Notes under the pieces: generated by a model | Told to the model about the DNA's origin: nothing | Database searches by the model: none | The model's input: only the letters and a program-made list of their open reading frames with translations | Position numbers and translations under genes: made by a program | Assembly (NCBI RefSeq): GCF_910592395.1 | Contig: NC_088324.1 | Coordinates: 14,658,953-14,722,952, forward strand | Direction: 5' to 3' | DNA length: 64,000 nucleotides | Source: Lineus longissimus | Taxonomy: Eukaryota > Nemertea > Pilidiophora > Heteronemertea > Lineidae | Shown here: piece after piece, positions 1-11,900 of the stretch | Layout of the letters: each line of letters starts with the position of its first letter | How positions within the stretch are numbered: the first letter of the stretch is position 1

Positions 1-307
1 AGGCCCACACATGAGCGTATAGTCCATGAGTTTCAACTCTGGGTCAACAAGTCAATGAGAAAAGGCGCGGAAAGATTCATGAAAAAAAGCTTGACAATGC
101 CCATTTTCTGCATGCCGACTTCTCGGCGGTGAATATTGGTCCCGAAGTCTCCTCCTCCGTTTCATGTGAAGGATGGATATACGCACGTTCGACGGTAGAT
201 CAGCATGCATTTTCTGCTGCATGTTGACCTAATTTAGCAATGGCCATCAGGCTCAGGATGTCCCTACACTCCGGACGCAGTGGACCGGCCTCGTCCTGTC
301 GTCCGGT
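1..307. other. Upstream flank, no gene recognised
   Basis: This stretch precedes the inverted-repeat element at 308-589. It is moderately GC-rich around 240-307. I see no convincing exon with splice sites and no recognisable protein similarity; short open frames here run across the repeat and look like chance. Confidence 0.4.
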
Positions 308-589
308 GGCGAGTTTTTTTTACAGGTAGGTTCGTACCATTGTGTACATTGACATTTATTATTAAAATAATTAAGTAAATGAAAAAAGCAACAAAAACAA
401 AAAGTGCATAATTTTTTGGGTCCTTCCGATATTCGAACTCGCACCATTTGTCAATGCGTGTCGCTGATCTTGTTTACTGACTAACAACACGTGCGTTTCT
501 TATTTGATGACGTCAGGCGAAGTTTCTTAGCTCTGATTGGCTGTCAATGTACACAATGGTACGAACCTACCTGTAAAAAAAACCTCGCC
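308..589. mobile_element. MITE-like element with about 47-bp terminal inverted repeats
   Basis: The left end (308-353) and the right end (542-589) are inverted copies of each other with about one mismatch. Both contain GGTAGGTTCGTACCATTGTG (or its complement) next to a T/A tract and a GGCGAG terminus. The interior is about 190 bp, AT-rich and non-coding. On the minus strand it holds a tRNA B-box-like stretch, GAGTTCGAATATCGG, near 425-445. Target-site duplications are not obvious. A non-autonomous DNA transposon, or a composite with a tRNA-derived SINE piece, fits best. Confidence 0.75.
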
Positions 590-995
590 GCTCGGTGAGG
601 ACATCCCAGAATGACGCAATGGACTGCCCCGTGAGTCTATGGATGCGCCAAGCGATGTTCTCGAGACAAAGCCACAATCTCTCTCAGCCTCTGCCTACAC
701 CCCACAGGTCATCTGCCCATGACATCACTGGACATCATTGGTCCCCGGCATTGGACAAGCCAGCTGGCTCGTTTTCAACTTTGTTCCTTAGCTACCGTAG
801 AATGAATGAGGAGACTGGGCCTTTAATAGTCATTATTTCTGACAGTGCTGCCACTGTTCTTGGTTCGGATAAACTAACAATAATCCTTGCGGTGCATTTT
901 GGGTCTGCAGAGTGAAAACATGGCGGAAAGGAAAAATTTAACATTTCGAGTTTTCAACATGAATTTCCTCTTCTAATGACGAAATAGAATAAAAT
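590..995. promoter_or_regulatory. Putative promoter/5' UTR region of the SCYL3-like gene
   Basis: This is the 400 bp immediately upstream of the SCYL3-like start codon. A 106-codon open frame at 595-915 shows no recognisable protein features and is probably chance. No TATA box could be assigned. The promoter call is made from position only. Confidence 0.3.
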
Positions 996-3900
996 ATGGG
1001 AGCAGAATCTAGTTTGCTGAATGATGTTAACATAGGAGAATCGATACATAGCAATGATAAGCGTGGTTGGGACTTGCATAAAGCCAAAAAGGCAGATGGA
1101 TCGCGGGTGTCCGCATTTGTGTACCAACTACAGACCAAATCTAGCAGTGGGGAAAGGTTGGAAAATCTGGTCAAGGTATGCAGATACAATGTTTATCTTT
1201 CCACTTCTCTTTAATTTGGACTTCTATCTTGGTTCCTTGGGTCGGCTTGACGATATCAAGATTGGACACTGAAACAAACACCCCTTAATACCCTGTGCTG
1301 TCCCTGTTAGTGTTGGCTTTAGGTTTACGTGCTGACGACTAAAGTTTGTCTAAAGTCAAAGAGATGGAGTTGATTGATAGTGATATTCAAGAGACAATAC
1401 TGCCCCCCCCCCCCCCCCCTCCCCGCTCCCCAATAAAAACCCCGACAAATTTTAACCCCAAAAGTTTTGTTTGAACCTTGCACCGATTCTTATCACTTTG
1501 AAATTCAGCATCTGAAGACTATCCGCCATCCGACAATCATGAAGTTTCTTGCATATGGCAAGATATCGGGTAACCATGTATTGGTGACGGAGCCGGTACA
1601 ATGCTTGGATCAAGTGATAGAAGGGTTGAGTCCTTGCGAGATACTGGCAGGCATGTACAACGTTATCGAGGCAATTACATTTCTTCATGAAGCTGTAAGT
1701 CTATGTGTCCTTTGTCAAGACACTTCACATAGTTTTGAAATCATCGCTGTACGTGTTTCTAAGATAGAGGAATTTATATGCAACTCAAGAAATGTTGAAA
1801 AGCTATTGGCTTCAGGAGTTTTTAACCTGAACCTGGTGTCGGGCACTTATTTTGGATCAACTCGATGTAACAGAACTGAATGGTATTTGGAATTGAAATC
1901 ACTGAATCAGTGAATGTCAACCTTTCAATCAGCATGTAGTGTGGTGCACTGTGATATTATTGGGTGTGGTGTGTGGGGGGGGGGAGTTGGCGACAAATAC
2001 AAAGGACATTGTGCATTTAACTATTGGTTACTAGCTAGTCCTGATAACCGCTGTTCCTACTTTCCTGATTTCAGGCGAGCGTCTGCCACAACAACATCTG
2101 TATGTCCTCTATCTTCGTGGGGGCAGATGGTGCCTGGAAGCTTGGTGGCATGGAGTGTGCATGCAGCATCGAAAACTTGTCTGAGAACTTCATTGAAAGA
2201 TGCACAGCCAGTAGAGACAGTGATTGCATTCCACCGGAGGATAAGCTCAAGTCTGGGGCCAAGAGTACTCCACCTCCTCCTCATGCCCGGGATTCGTTTG
2301 GGTTTGGTGCCCTTGCTGAACAACTCATGGAGTATTTGGTGGAGTTAGGTAGGTGAAGGTGTATTGAATTATATACTGGACGACCGGGAAAGTCTGATAA
2401 CTCAAGTGTGAAAAGGATATTTGTCACTTGGTTATGTTAGGCAGTGATTACTGCTGGTGGGGGAGGACTGGATCATTGCAATGGGACCGGGTCATAATGT
2501 TGGGAGGAAAGTTCAGCATTGTTTTCCTGTTTTTGTTGTATATTTCCTTCACTAATTTTATCACTGCAGGACCTCTGACGCAATCCTTTGACCAAAAGCT
2601 TCAGACTCTGATGCACGATGACCCAGCCAGCAGACCAAAGGTCAAATCATTACTACAGGATAAACTCTTCAAGTAAGCTCCTACTCCATTTTATATATCC
2701 TTTTTCCTGAGGAGTCTAGGAGTTTTTTAGATGAGTGACACCAACAGCTCACTTTCCACAATGACATAGTCATGGATGAAAATGAAGACACACGTGGAAA
2801 ATTGATTACCATTTCATACTGAAATAAACTATGTGATGATTTTTTTGCTGTAGGTGACTTGTCATTTCCTTGCAGGAACGACTTCATGGAGATAGCACGT
2901 TTCCTGCGGAATATTACGCTAAAGTCAGAAAGAGACAAGGAAAAATTCTTCAAAAATCTCGTGCCGCGACTATTACAACTTCCGGCTGATCTCATCGCGA
3001 CACGACTCGCCACACTTTTGTTGTCACGATTTGTCCTATTGGATGAGTCAGCAGACAGATATCTCGTTCCTCATTTGCTCACTTCAAGTAAAGGTGAGAC
3101 TCTTACTTTTGTTCTATGTCCAAAACCAGTTACGGGTGTCATTCAACAGACTGGCGATTTCGAATAATAATAATATAATATTATAATGATATAATAAAGG
3201 TTCACGGTTCTTACTCACAGCTTTGTAAAATACAACCAAGTGCAAACAAAAGCAATTTGTAAACTCTGTCTGATAGAAAATTTCAAACAACATGTGTATG
3301 TAAACTTAATTACATGAATACTGTGTACACATGTTTAAGCTGACCTGTGGGCTCCTATACATTCGGCCTGTTTTACCTGTCAGAGACCTTGGTGGTAAAC
3401 ACGCCTGCCTTAAACCCATCCACTCAGTATTTGTATTGCTTTGTTTTCAGTGCGAAACACATCTTACCTTGAAGATGAATTTAACGCAATCCTACCAGAC
3501 AAACTCTTTCGCTTACATATCATCCCCGAACTTTATAAAATCTTCCACGTACGAGATGCTCACATTCGCCTGGTGCTGTTGAGGAACTTTTCCAATTATG
3601 CTCATATGTTTGATAAGGAGACGTTACGGTCTGTGATCATTCCACAGGTACGTGCTACAACACGTTTCCTTCCTGGTGTCGAATTCTTGCTTGTATTTCA
3701 CAAACAACACACATTATCTGGATTTTTCACAATCCTATGACTTGCTTGTCTTCTTCCCTTTTCAGCTTCTAGTTGGCCTTAGGGATTTTAACGATGAGAT
3801 AGTGGAGTTGAGTCTGCGATCTTTGGCGGACCTGGTGCCAGTTCTTGGTGGTGATATAATTGTTGGGGGGAAGCGTGTCAAATATTTCTCGGAGGGCAAG

Positions 3901-6683
3901 CCAAAGGTTAGTTCGCCATGAAAGAGTACGGTGATGTACTTGCTGGTAACATGTCCAGCTCACAACCGAAGTTGGATTCATACATTAGGAACTAGCCCCA
4001 TTAGAAAAGAGGTTCCGAAAATTGAAGTCAGTTTCACTGAGCATTGTTGTGACGTATAAGGTGTAAGGAAATTTGATATGGGAATTGTAACTCCTTAGGC
4101 TGAACCTGTTCCTCAAGGAAAGGCCAGAAACTTTTAGTATCGGCTCCAGAACCTGGTATCGAGGGTGCCCAGATTGTGTAGGTAATGTTGTGTACGTCAT
4201 TAATAGGTTTCCGATTTGCCTCATAAACATGCTCAAACACCATGCATGATTGGTACACATTCCCTCTGAGATTAAACCTCCTCTGATTACAGTTTCAGCC
4301 AGGTTCTTCTATGAAGTTAAACCACACAGACAGAAGGTGTAACAACACACCTAATGGGCGACATTCTAGTCTGCATAATCATATTGATAATCATGTTGAG
4401 AATGAAGAAAGGTAGGTGTGTGTCCCTTTCGTGAAACAATATGTGACTCGCTCTACCAAAACTAGGCGCTTGTCGCATCTGAACTTGACAGGTTGATACG
4501 GACTTGTTGTTCATTTCCCTATTGTAGACCTTTTGTGAAATCTATTACAAACTGATTTGGTCACATTTCACAAAAGGTCTACAATAGGGAAATGAACAAC
4601 AAGTCCGTATCAACCTGTCAAGTTCAGATGCGACAAGCGCCTAGTTTTGGTAGAGCGGGTCACATATTGTCATTTTCATAACAAAAGTGTTGTATTCCAT
4701 CTCTTTCCAATGGTCATGGACCATCAGGCAAGGTGTGCCATTGACTGATAGCTGAAATGGGACATTATTGTTCCATTGTCTTGAGGATGTTTTTCATGTC
4801 TCTGTTTGTATTCTGTGACTTAAACCTCTCCTGGTTTAACTTGGAACACTGCTTTTATCTACTTGCCACGTGATCCCTCAGTCCTGAGCATAATTTGTAA
4901 AAATGATATCATACTATTACCCAAATCTATTTCAGGCCAGACCCCAAGCCTCCTCGCCCACGACCAGAAAGGAAAGGTCTACGATTGAGTCAAACAGCTG
5001 CAAAACAGTCACAAGAACCTGTGGACCTGAACTTTGAAAGTAAGGCAGATTCTGATGATGAGTTGTTTGGAGCTGGGGTGACTGATGATAAAGAGTTAGT
5101 GAAAGCTAGTCATTGTGACATTCTCCATGAATCTGATCTGATGTGCTTGATTGTGTTTTGACGCTCTCTGTCATGTTTGATAACTTTTCCAGATGAAACT
5201 CCCGTATCCCCAAGGCATCAAGTTACAGCAGTAGGCCCGACCAGGAACGAAAACGGCAAGTAAAGTCTGCTCAAATTTGGGGATTGTTGGATTTTTCAAC
5301 ATTCATTTTCAAATGTCTCTGGCTGAAATTGTAAAAGGGATTTAGGGGTTTCTTCCATTGGTTTTGCTTGGCCACTACCTAACAGAGTCAACACCTGTCC
5401 AAACAAAACTGGACTGAGACAGAGCACGAATTCACACCCACTGTGGTTAAAACTACTATTCTTTGTTCAATCTGTTTACAAAACAAATCTGAGTGGTGTT
5501 AAATCATAAGCGGTGTAATAATTAGTTAATTGTCCTTGTTGTGTTGGCCCATTATGCTTTAATCCACAAGGAGATTAAGGGGATTAAACTGATCTCCTCA
5601 ACCTCAATTAGCTAAATTGATATTATACAGGTTGTAAACAACTTGAATCTGACCTGAAGTCTCCTTTTATTCCAAAGCTAACATAAAGATCCCTTTTATT
5701 TTATCCCCAGATTCAATCAGTGCTGCAGACAAGTCACAGCATGTCGGGGGAGAGGAGGACGGATGGTCGGACTGGGAGGACCCAGCGGACGTCATGGACA
5801 AGGCAGAATGTGATATGGAGGAGACAGATCTCAAATATACGGAGAGTGAGGATTTGAATGCCGAAGCTCGTCAAATATTCGACAATGGTTATGCCGATGT
5901 TTATGAGGAATTGGAGACAACACATGTTGTTGAAGTTATACCTAGTCATTCCAGTTTTCCACCAGGTGGCAGGGGGTTGAAACTTAAGTCTAATCAGAAA
6001 GAAGTGAATAGTATTTTGCAAGCGGACCAGTTAGGTAAAACTGACATGGATGTTGTGAAGACTGTTTCAGGAACGACAAGCAAAGCAGGTTCTGCCAAAG
6101 GTTCCACACATTCTAGTCCTCGGCATAACCCGGATTTAAATCTGGGTGCGGAGTTTGACGTCAAAATGATCGATGTCAAGAAAAAGGAAACTCATGACGA
6201 GATTGATGATTTATTTGCCGATATGCAGCCGAAGATTAAGACAGACTCGCTGGATTTGTTGACGATGTTGGCCAAGGCTGAAGAGACACAGCGGAATATG
6301 GAGGCGAGGCAAATGGAACGGATGCGGGAAGAGTCGAAGGTGTTGTTGGCGTACAACACAGGGGATCAAGCGGTAAGCTGCGAGAATATACGCTGCCACA
6401 GTAAACAAATTCAGGTTTATGACTAAGTAATGAAAACTACACATATAATTGGATGTTCAAGTTGAATTTGAAAGTTTGGCTTCAGAGTGTATTCCAATGT
6501 TGTTATCTGAGCCGAGTTGCATATCTGTGCCATGCTGCCACCTTGACTGTCAGCATGATACGCCTTCAGCTCTGTGTAACTTTTTGTATACTTCTCTTGT
6601 CCTTGTTCCAGGAGGAAGATGCTGGTGGTTGGGGCGACGACTTGGATTGGTGTGATCAAACAACGGAGGATGCCCTCAAATGA
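996..6683 (+). CDS. SCYL3: SCY1-like pseudokinase, SCYL3 (PACE-1) type
   Basis: Twelve exons join in phase to 772 aa: 996-1175, 1509-1694, 2075-2348, 2570-2672, 2876-3093, 3451-3647, 3766-3906, 4293-4411, 4936-5039, 5193-5255, 5711-6372, 6612-6683. The protein opens MGAESS, an N-myristoylation consensus as in vertebrate SCYL3. Residues 1-250 form a kinase-like fold. Motifs such as HLKTIRHP and HNNIC are kept, but LGG stands where the DFG loop should be, so it should be catalytically dead. Residues 250-430 look like the HEAT-type repeats of the family (for example VLLRNFSNYAHMF and VGLRDFNDEIVELS). The tail is acidic and tryptophan-rich (WSDWEDP, GGWGDDLDW). The family acts at the Golgi or with ezrin at the cell cortex. 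The human protein is slightly shorter (about 740 aa). The intron after 5255 must be GC-AG to keep frame. SCYL1/2 paralogues are less likely because of the N-terminus. Confidence 0.88.
4436..4670. repeat. Long near-perfect palindrome in a SCYL3 intron
   Basis: The arms 4436-4541 and 4565-4670 (106 bp each) are inverted copies with a single mismatch seen (gactcg versus cgggtc), separated by a 23-bp spacer. The element lies in the intron between exons 8 and 9. It is non-coding. RNA from either strand would fold into a very stable hairpin. It could be a foldback transposon or a recent inverted duplication. Confidence 0.9.
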
Positions 6684-7790
6684 GGGACAATTGCTAGACT
6701 GATGGGGATGTTCTTTGCTAATGAGTCACTGTCTTATCTAGTGGTTATAATCCAGGCTAATAAGCTCATGTTCCTTATGGTCCTCCATTCTTTTGGCTGA
6801 CCTCTGTTTAAGCTGCACACAGCTTACGCAGCACCAGAGGGCAGGTTGTACACAGCTTACACAAAGCGGGGGATGTGTCAGTTGTTACTGGGATTGTATT
6901 AGTACCTGGGATGGCCTATGTAGGCTTATTTTCTTCACTTTGGGAATTAATCTTTGAAATTATCATTTCAACCATGCTTTGGGTGCTGTATTTCCACTTA
7001 CTCCACAAGCTTGGGTTGGTATGCTGAAGTGTAGGGTATGTATGTTCATGTAATAATTGCAAACTTCTGGAAGAGCATGCAGGACCTGTTCAGATAGGGG
7101 AAAACAGTTGATTGTTTTAAAAATCCTGTGCAGGGTTGTTGAAGCCAAGATAACTCTTGTGCACAGTTTGTCAATCTGCCATTATGAACTCCCATGCTGT
7201 GGTGGTTGGCTATCTTTTACAACCAAGTAGGTTAACCAGGTTAGAGTTTGTCACAACTTGGTGAAATTCATGTTGGATGGTTTTTTCTCTCTAAAATGTG
7301 ATAATGACCTAATGTCAGATGTGCTGCTTCAAAAAGGCGGGTGTATTACGAAGTCTTACTTATTTATAACATAAATGTGGAGCTGGTGCCTTGGAAGCCC
7401 ATTGCAAAATGCGAATTAGTTAAGTGTACGTCATCTGAGTGATCTGTCTTTGTCTAAGGAGGAAACTGGAAGTCTGTCGTGTCTGTATCCTTTATTTATG
7501 CTTGTACATGTTTTGGACTTGTGTTCACTATAAAATCAGCATCTTTCTGTCTGAGTTTTCCACTTCTAGAGATAGAGATTGAATGGCCAAGCTCAGTAAG
7601 ACGCTTCTCGGAGTAGGAGGTGAACTCTGTTTAGGTATGAACTCAGTCTTTTTGCACTTCCAGCATTCTCCTTGGACTCCCTCAGTCCCTGTCATGTAAA
7701 ATGTAAATGAGACTCTTTTCAACTTGGTAGCTAATCATGTTATAAGATAAATGTATATTTATGAAAATAAAATATATTCGATAGTACTAA
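6684..7790 (+). other. Probable 3' UTR of the SCYL3-like gene
   Basis: No splice-compatible coding sequence follows the TGA at 6681-6683. An AATAAA poly(A) signal at 7766-7771 sits in an AT-rich stretch and is the best candidate end of the transcript, giving a 3' UTR of about 1.1 kb. Confidence 0.5.
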
Positions 7791-8700
7791 ATTGCATTCC
7801 CCTCCTGATTGTCTTTGGCCTATGACATGGGCGGTGATTTATCCTGATCTTGTCCAAATTAGACATCCTGTCATTGAGACTGTATCCTATGTCACTGATG
7901 GAAAGTTATCCTTTGATACAGCAAGATCTGAACCACATTCAGGCATTTGATTTTGGATATCCCTCCCATGGTTTGAACGTTCACTACCAGGTGGCACATC
8001 TTGCAGATCAAGAGGATTCCAAGTCACACCCAGACTGCAGCTCATCTTGACAGCACTGTCTTGATCAAGGGGATTCAAGACGTTGTCACAATCAGGCTGC
8101 TAACTTACAAACACTGTTTTGACCAAGAGTATTCAGAGACGCTGTTACAATTTGCAGGCTGCTCATCTTCAGACCACTGTCCTGTACAGCCTTCATTCAT
8201 TTCCTCTTTCCTTTTGCCAAAGGCCCCGACCCTTTTCCTTGGATTGAGCTAACTTCTCTCTGACATGCATAAGCTGGACGTTATTCCAGTACATGTATTA
8301 TAATCCAACTTGGTCTAAGCTAGCATCTCACATGGAAGACATTCACAGCCTTGTCTCTCCCGCAGGAGTCATCTGGGCATGCTGTTTTGGACTGACCTGA
8401 CATCTCACTGTGCTCTAGATGACATACACACCAGGGCCAACTGCCTAAGGCTGAGCTATCATCTCACCATGCTGGTGAAGACAGGTACAACGTACTTGGC
8501 CGTCTCTTCTATTACCGCAGGCACAAGGGCCTAACGAAAAAAGACCTTGGTTTCGCCATTGTAACAGCTGTCTTAACCAGGCTGTCACAAGCAGGCAGTT
8601 AATATTTAGAGTAATACTCTAAGGTTACTCTTTATCTAGCAGGTCAATATGTAGGGCAACATGATTCCAGAAAGCGTTCAATGAGCTGAAATTTTAGACA
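7791..8700. other. Intergenic spacer, nothing recognised
   Basis: This lies between the proposed SCYL3 poly(A) site and the nvd promoter. Short open frames at 7850-8250 on both strands have no recognisable domains. No repeat or RNA gene was identified. Confidence 0.4.
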
Positions 8701-8724
8701 CGTGCTTCGGCGAGGACCGCGTTT

Positions 8725-8736
8725 TGTGACGTCACA
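8725..8736. promoter_or_regulatory. Full CRE-like palindrome upstream of nvd
   Basis: The sequence is TGTGACGTCACA, which contains the 8-bp cAMP-response-element consensus TGACGTCA. It lies about 230 bp upstream of the nvd start codon, where a CREB/ATF site would be plausible. Function is inferred from the motif only. Confidence 0.35.
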
Positions 8737-8872
8737 AATACCGTCGCGCTACCTCGTATCCAGATATAACATTGTCCTAATGTTTATAGCCACAAACATG
8801 CATATAGATTACATCCTAGGCCGGCTTAGAATAGTTTCAACTTTGACCTTCAACCATAACCTCATTTTGTAT

Positions 8873-8885
8873 GCATAAATATTTA
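8873..8885 (+). promoter_or_regulatory. Possible TATA-like element of nvd
   Basis: GCATAAATATTTA lies about 80 bp upstream of the nvd ATG at 8962. This would place a transcription start near 8900-8915 and give a short 5' UTR. The motif is short and the region AT-rich, so the call is weak. Confidence 0.25.
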
Positions 8886-8961
8886 CCCATGCGGTCGGGT
8901 ACAACAGACCGCGCGTAGCTGTTACAGACGACACACCTGTCAGATTGGAAGGGGAAGGAAA

Positions 8962-11900
8962 ATGCCCTCGTACAACTACACGACATGTTTCATGGCCGCA
9001 GTGACATTCGCTGCAATCACCCTAGCTTCAGCCTCCATTGGATCTAGAATACTAAAAGTGCCGCTTTTTGACGTTGGACCTATGTGGCTCCAAGCAGTGC
9101 GGGATTTGGGCGCGGAAATGAAGTCCGTGGTGACATCTCTCTTCGAACAGGACACGTGGTTGTGCCCTTGGACCTATGTCATGTTAGGCATCACTGGATT
9201 CTGTTTATATGTCGGCTACTATATCTTCGTTGCGCCCTTGAATCGAATAAGACAAAAGTCAGATTTAGGGTATGTTCCTCAAGGTGGAATGTCAAAGCGA
9301 GATATGGCCAACCTGGTCCAGAAGAGACGCGTTGTCGGGGATCTACCCCCGGTTTATCCCAATGGCTGGTTCGGGGTGATTGAAGCCCATGAAGTGAAAA
9401 AGGGAGAGTCAATGAGCATAGCATGTCTCGGTAAGTTGATTTTACATCAGTTGCTATTTCTCTACATTGTATGCCTAGCGGCATAGCTGATCGATTTTAG
9501 CGCGGGATACGTAGCAGACTGCTTAATTATAGCCTTGTGTGGGGGATATATCATGGTGGGATTGTCTACAAGTTACTAAGGAAACAATATTTCGTTCTGC
9601 ACCTCCTGTAGTTGTCCCTGGTTGGGATTTTTGTCCTGTCAAGTCCCTTTCATCGATTAGGAAGCCACCTCTATATTTAGGGTTCATCTCGAAAGGGGTG
9701 GGGCTAGTAAAAATCACTTTCATTCCAGTCCGCCCCTCCCCTTGCCTTCTCACACCATCTCATGGGGGGGGGGGGGGGGGGGCTTGTATTGAATACCTGG
9801 TGAACAAAGCTATATACATGGAGTTAATAGCTGGTGATTATAGTTCTTTCGAGCACTGTGGAAAGAGATAGTCCCTAAAAGTGATTCTCTGCTCTTGTGA
9901 GAGTCCCATCCTCCCTGGGAATTCTCTGCTCTGGTCTGGGGTGGGGAGATATTGTATGCCATTGATAATTGATTAAGTATGTCCTGAGTATAGAGGTTTT
10001 ACTCTATTAGTAACAAATCAACCCAGAGGCCAAGCACCTGTCACATTTCACAAAGATTAAAACCTCTATATTAAGGACACCCTTGGGACTGACAAATGAT
10101 GTCCTCAATAGTCAGGTGTCCTGATTGGATTGCATGAAGCTAGTGGTCAGGGGGGGGGGGCAAGAGACCTTGTGCCAATTTGCTAAAATCTGCATTACAT
10201 GAAAAACAGGTTTTTTGGTGACCCTTGGGGAGGGGGGGGGGGGGGGGGGAATGCCCACTATCAATTATCAATTATCAGTTATCAGTTATCACTCTCACCA
10301 ACTTACAATGTCCCAAAGATGGAAACATGCCCTGCCTCATACATAATTGAGAGGTCATTCTTTTACTCTTCCCACAAATCAATCCTTGGGAAATAAATGT
10401 GTTCATTGGCAGGATTAAATTATTCATTAGTTTATGCATTGCTACATGTTAAAGTGGATTGACCTCAGGTAAAGGCGAGGGGCAATTTCTTGAGGGGGGG
10501 GGTTGGGGGGGGGGGGGGGTGGGGGCTGATCTTATTCAAACTGATAGAATTTTTTTTCTTCTAGTACTGACTGCATGAAGTAAATAGTTGTGATGCATAA
10601 TCACGAGAATTTAATCAGCTGTTTAAAACAAGTTACATTGTATTTGAATTATATTAAAAATTCCTTAAATTGAGACTTTCCTCTCATCAAGAATAAACAG
10701 ACAAAGAATTTGCCCTCATGAAAGTATTTTAATGTTGGGCACATGATTTTTTCATCAGGAGGACTTTTGTCATCCCCAGCTGATAGTTAGAAAATAAAAT
10801 GTATCATCTGAAAAAATAATAAGGATTAATCATAGGCACAGCAAAAAACTTGATCATGGACACCCCCCTCTCTTTTGTATTTGGAGAGTCAGTTGGAGCT
10901 TCAATCATCACAGCAATTTCTTTATACTATAATATGGACTTCTTCTTAAAATGAAAGTGGAAATTGAATAGTATTTTAGCATTTTGTGGCTAAAATGACA
11001 ACTTTTCATTTCATTTAGTACAAGGTAGAACATTTTTTCGAACATGTTATGCATGCTAATAGCTAGGCCTGTTATATATTTTGACATTTGTGTTTGGTAA
11101 TCGGTTTGTTCATGCAGGGGTTTGTACGTGTTAGCACATGGTTGGCATAGTTGTGTACCAAGCCAGTAACAACACATTTCCTATTAAAGTCCATTGTAGA
11201 TCTGACTGTCACCACCTTGTGAAGAATAAGCTGCTTAATTTTGTATTTTGTGGTAACCAAGGACCTTTTGTTTGTAGGTCAACAAAACTATTTCATTGAG
11301 GAAAGTTTACTATTGGCAAAGAATGATGTGCACGCTATAGGCTTATCAGTCTTGGCACGTTAAAGAACTGGACAGACAACAGTTTTAAAATACAATTTTT
11401 TACAGTCATAATAGTCAGTATGAAAATGTCATATTGGGAAATCAAGTATTTTTTAGGGGATTTGACGAACACTTTAGGCATCTGCCTTCCAATCATAGTA
11501 TTTTTTTGAGTAGCAAGGTTCTATGTTTAACCTTGGCCAAAACCTTTAGTCCAACAAGAATAGGCCAAACATTATGTTTATATTAAAAAGCTTGCTTGAA
11601 GAAATCGAAAGCATATTTGTAGTTGAGTGAGTTGTTGGATTAAGGATTTGGCAGTTCAGTAACTGTGTCAGGTGAAATACCAGTTATGCCTCGTGCATTG
11701 ATATACGTCTGTACATTAAAACTTGACAAGTTGTTAGATATTATATATGGTGACAAGGCAGTTTTTGTGTCTCAAATTTCTGCATGATCACTTTGTGAAA
11801 ATATAAGGGGTTAGGTATTGAGAGGAAAATGAAAGTCACAGAACTAAATGGTGGGTTATGTGTGTTATTCTGTTAAAATGAGTAGCCAAGAACAAGCCTA

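Noticed and set aside
420-500. tRNA gene on the minus strand inside the 308-589 element
   Set aside because: Only a B-box-like and weak A-box-like word are present; acceptor and anticodon stems do not form, so it is at most a tRNA-derived fragment.
595-915. 106-codon plus-strand frame upstream of SCYL3
   Set aside because: No domain, signal or splice support, and composition like surrounding non-coding DNA.
5040-5160. Continuation of SCYL3 exon 9 as SKADSDDELFGAGVTDD
   Set aside because: The protein-like acidic run is attractive, but no donor after it joins exon 10 in an open phase, whereas the strong donor GTAAGG at 5040 does; it may be an occasional retained intron.
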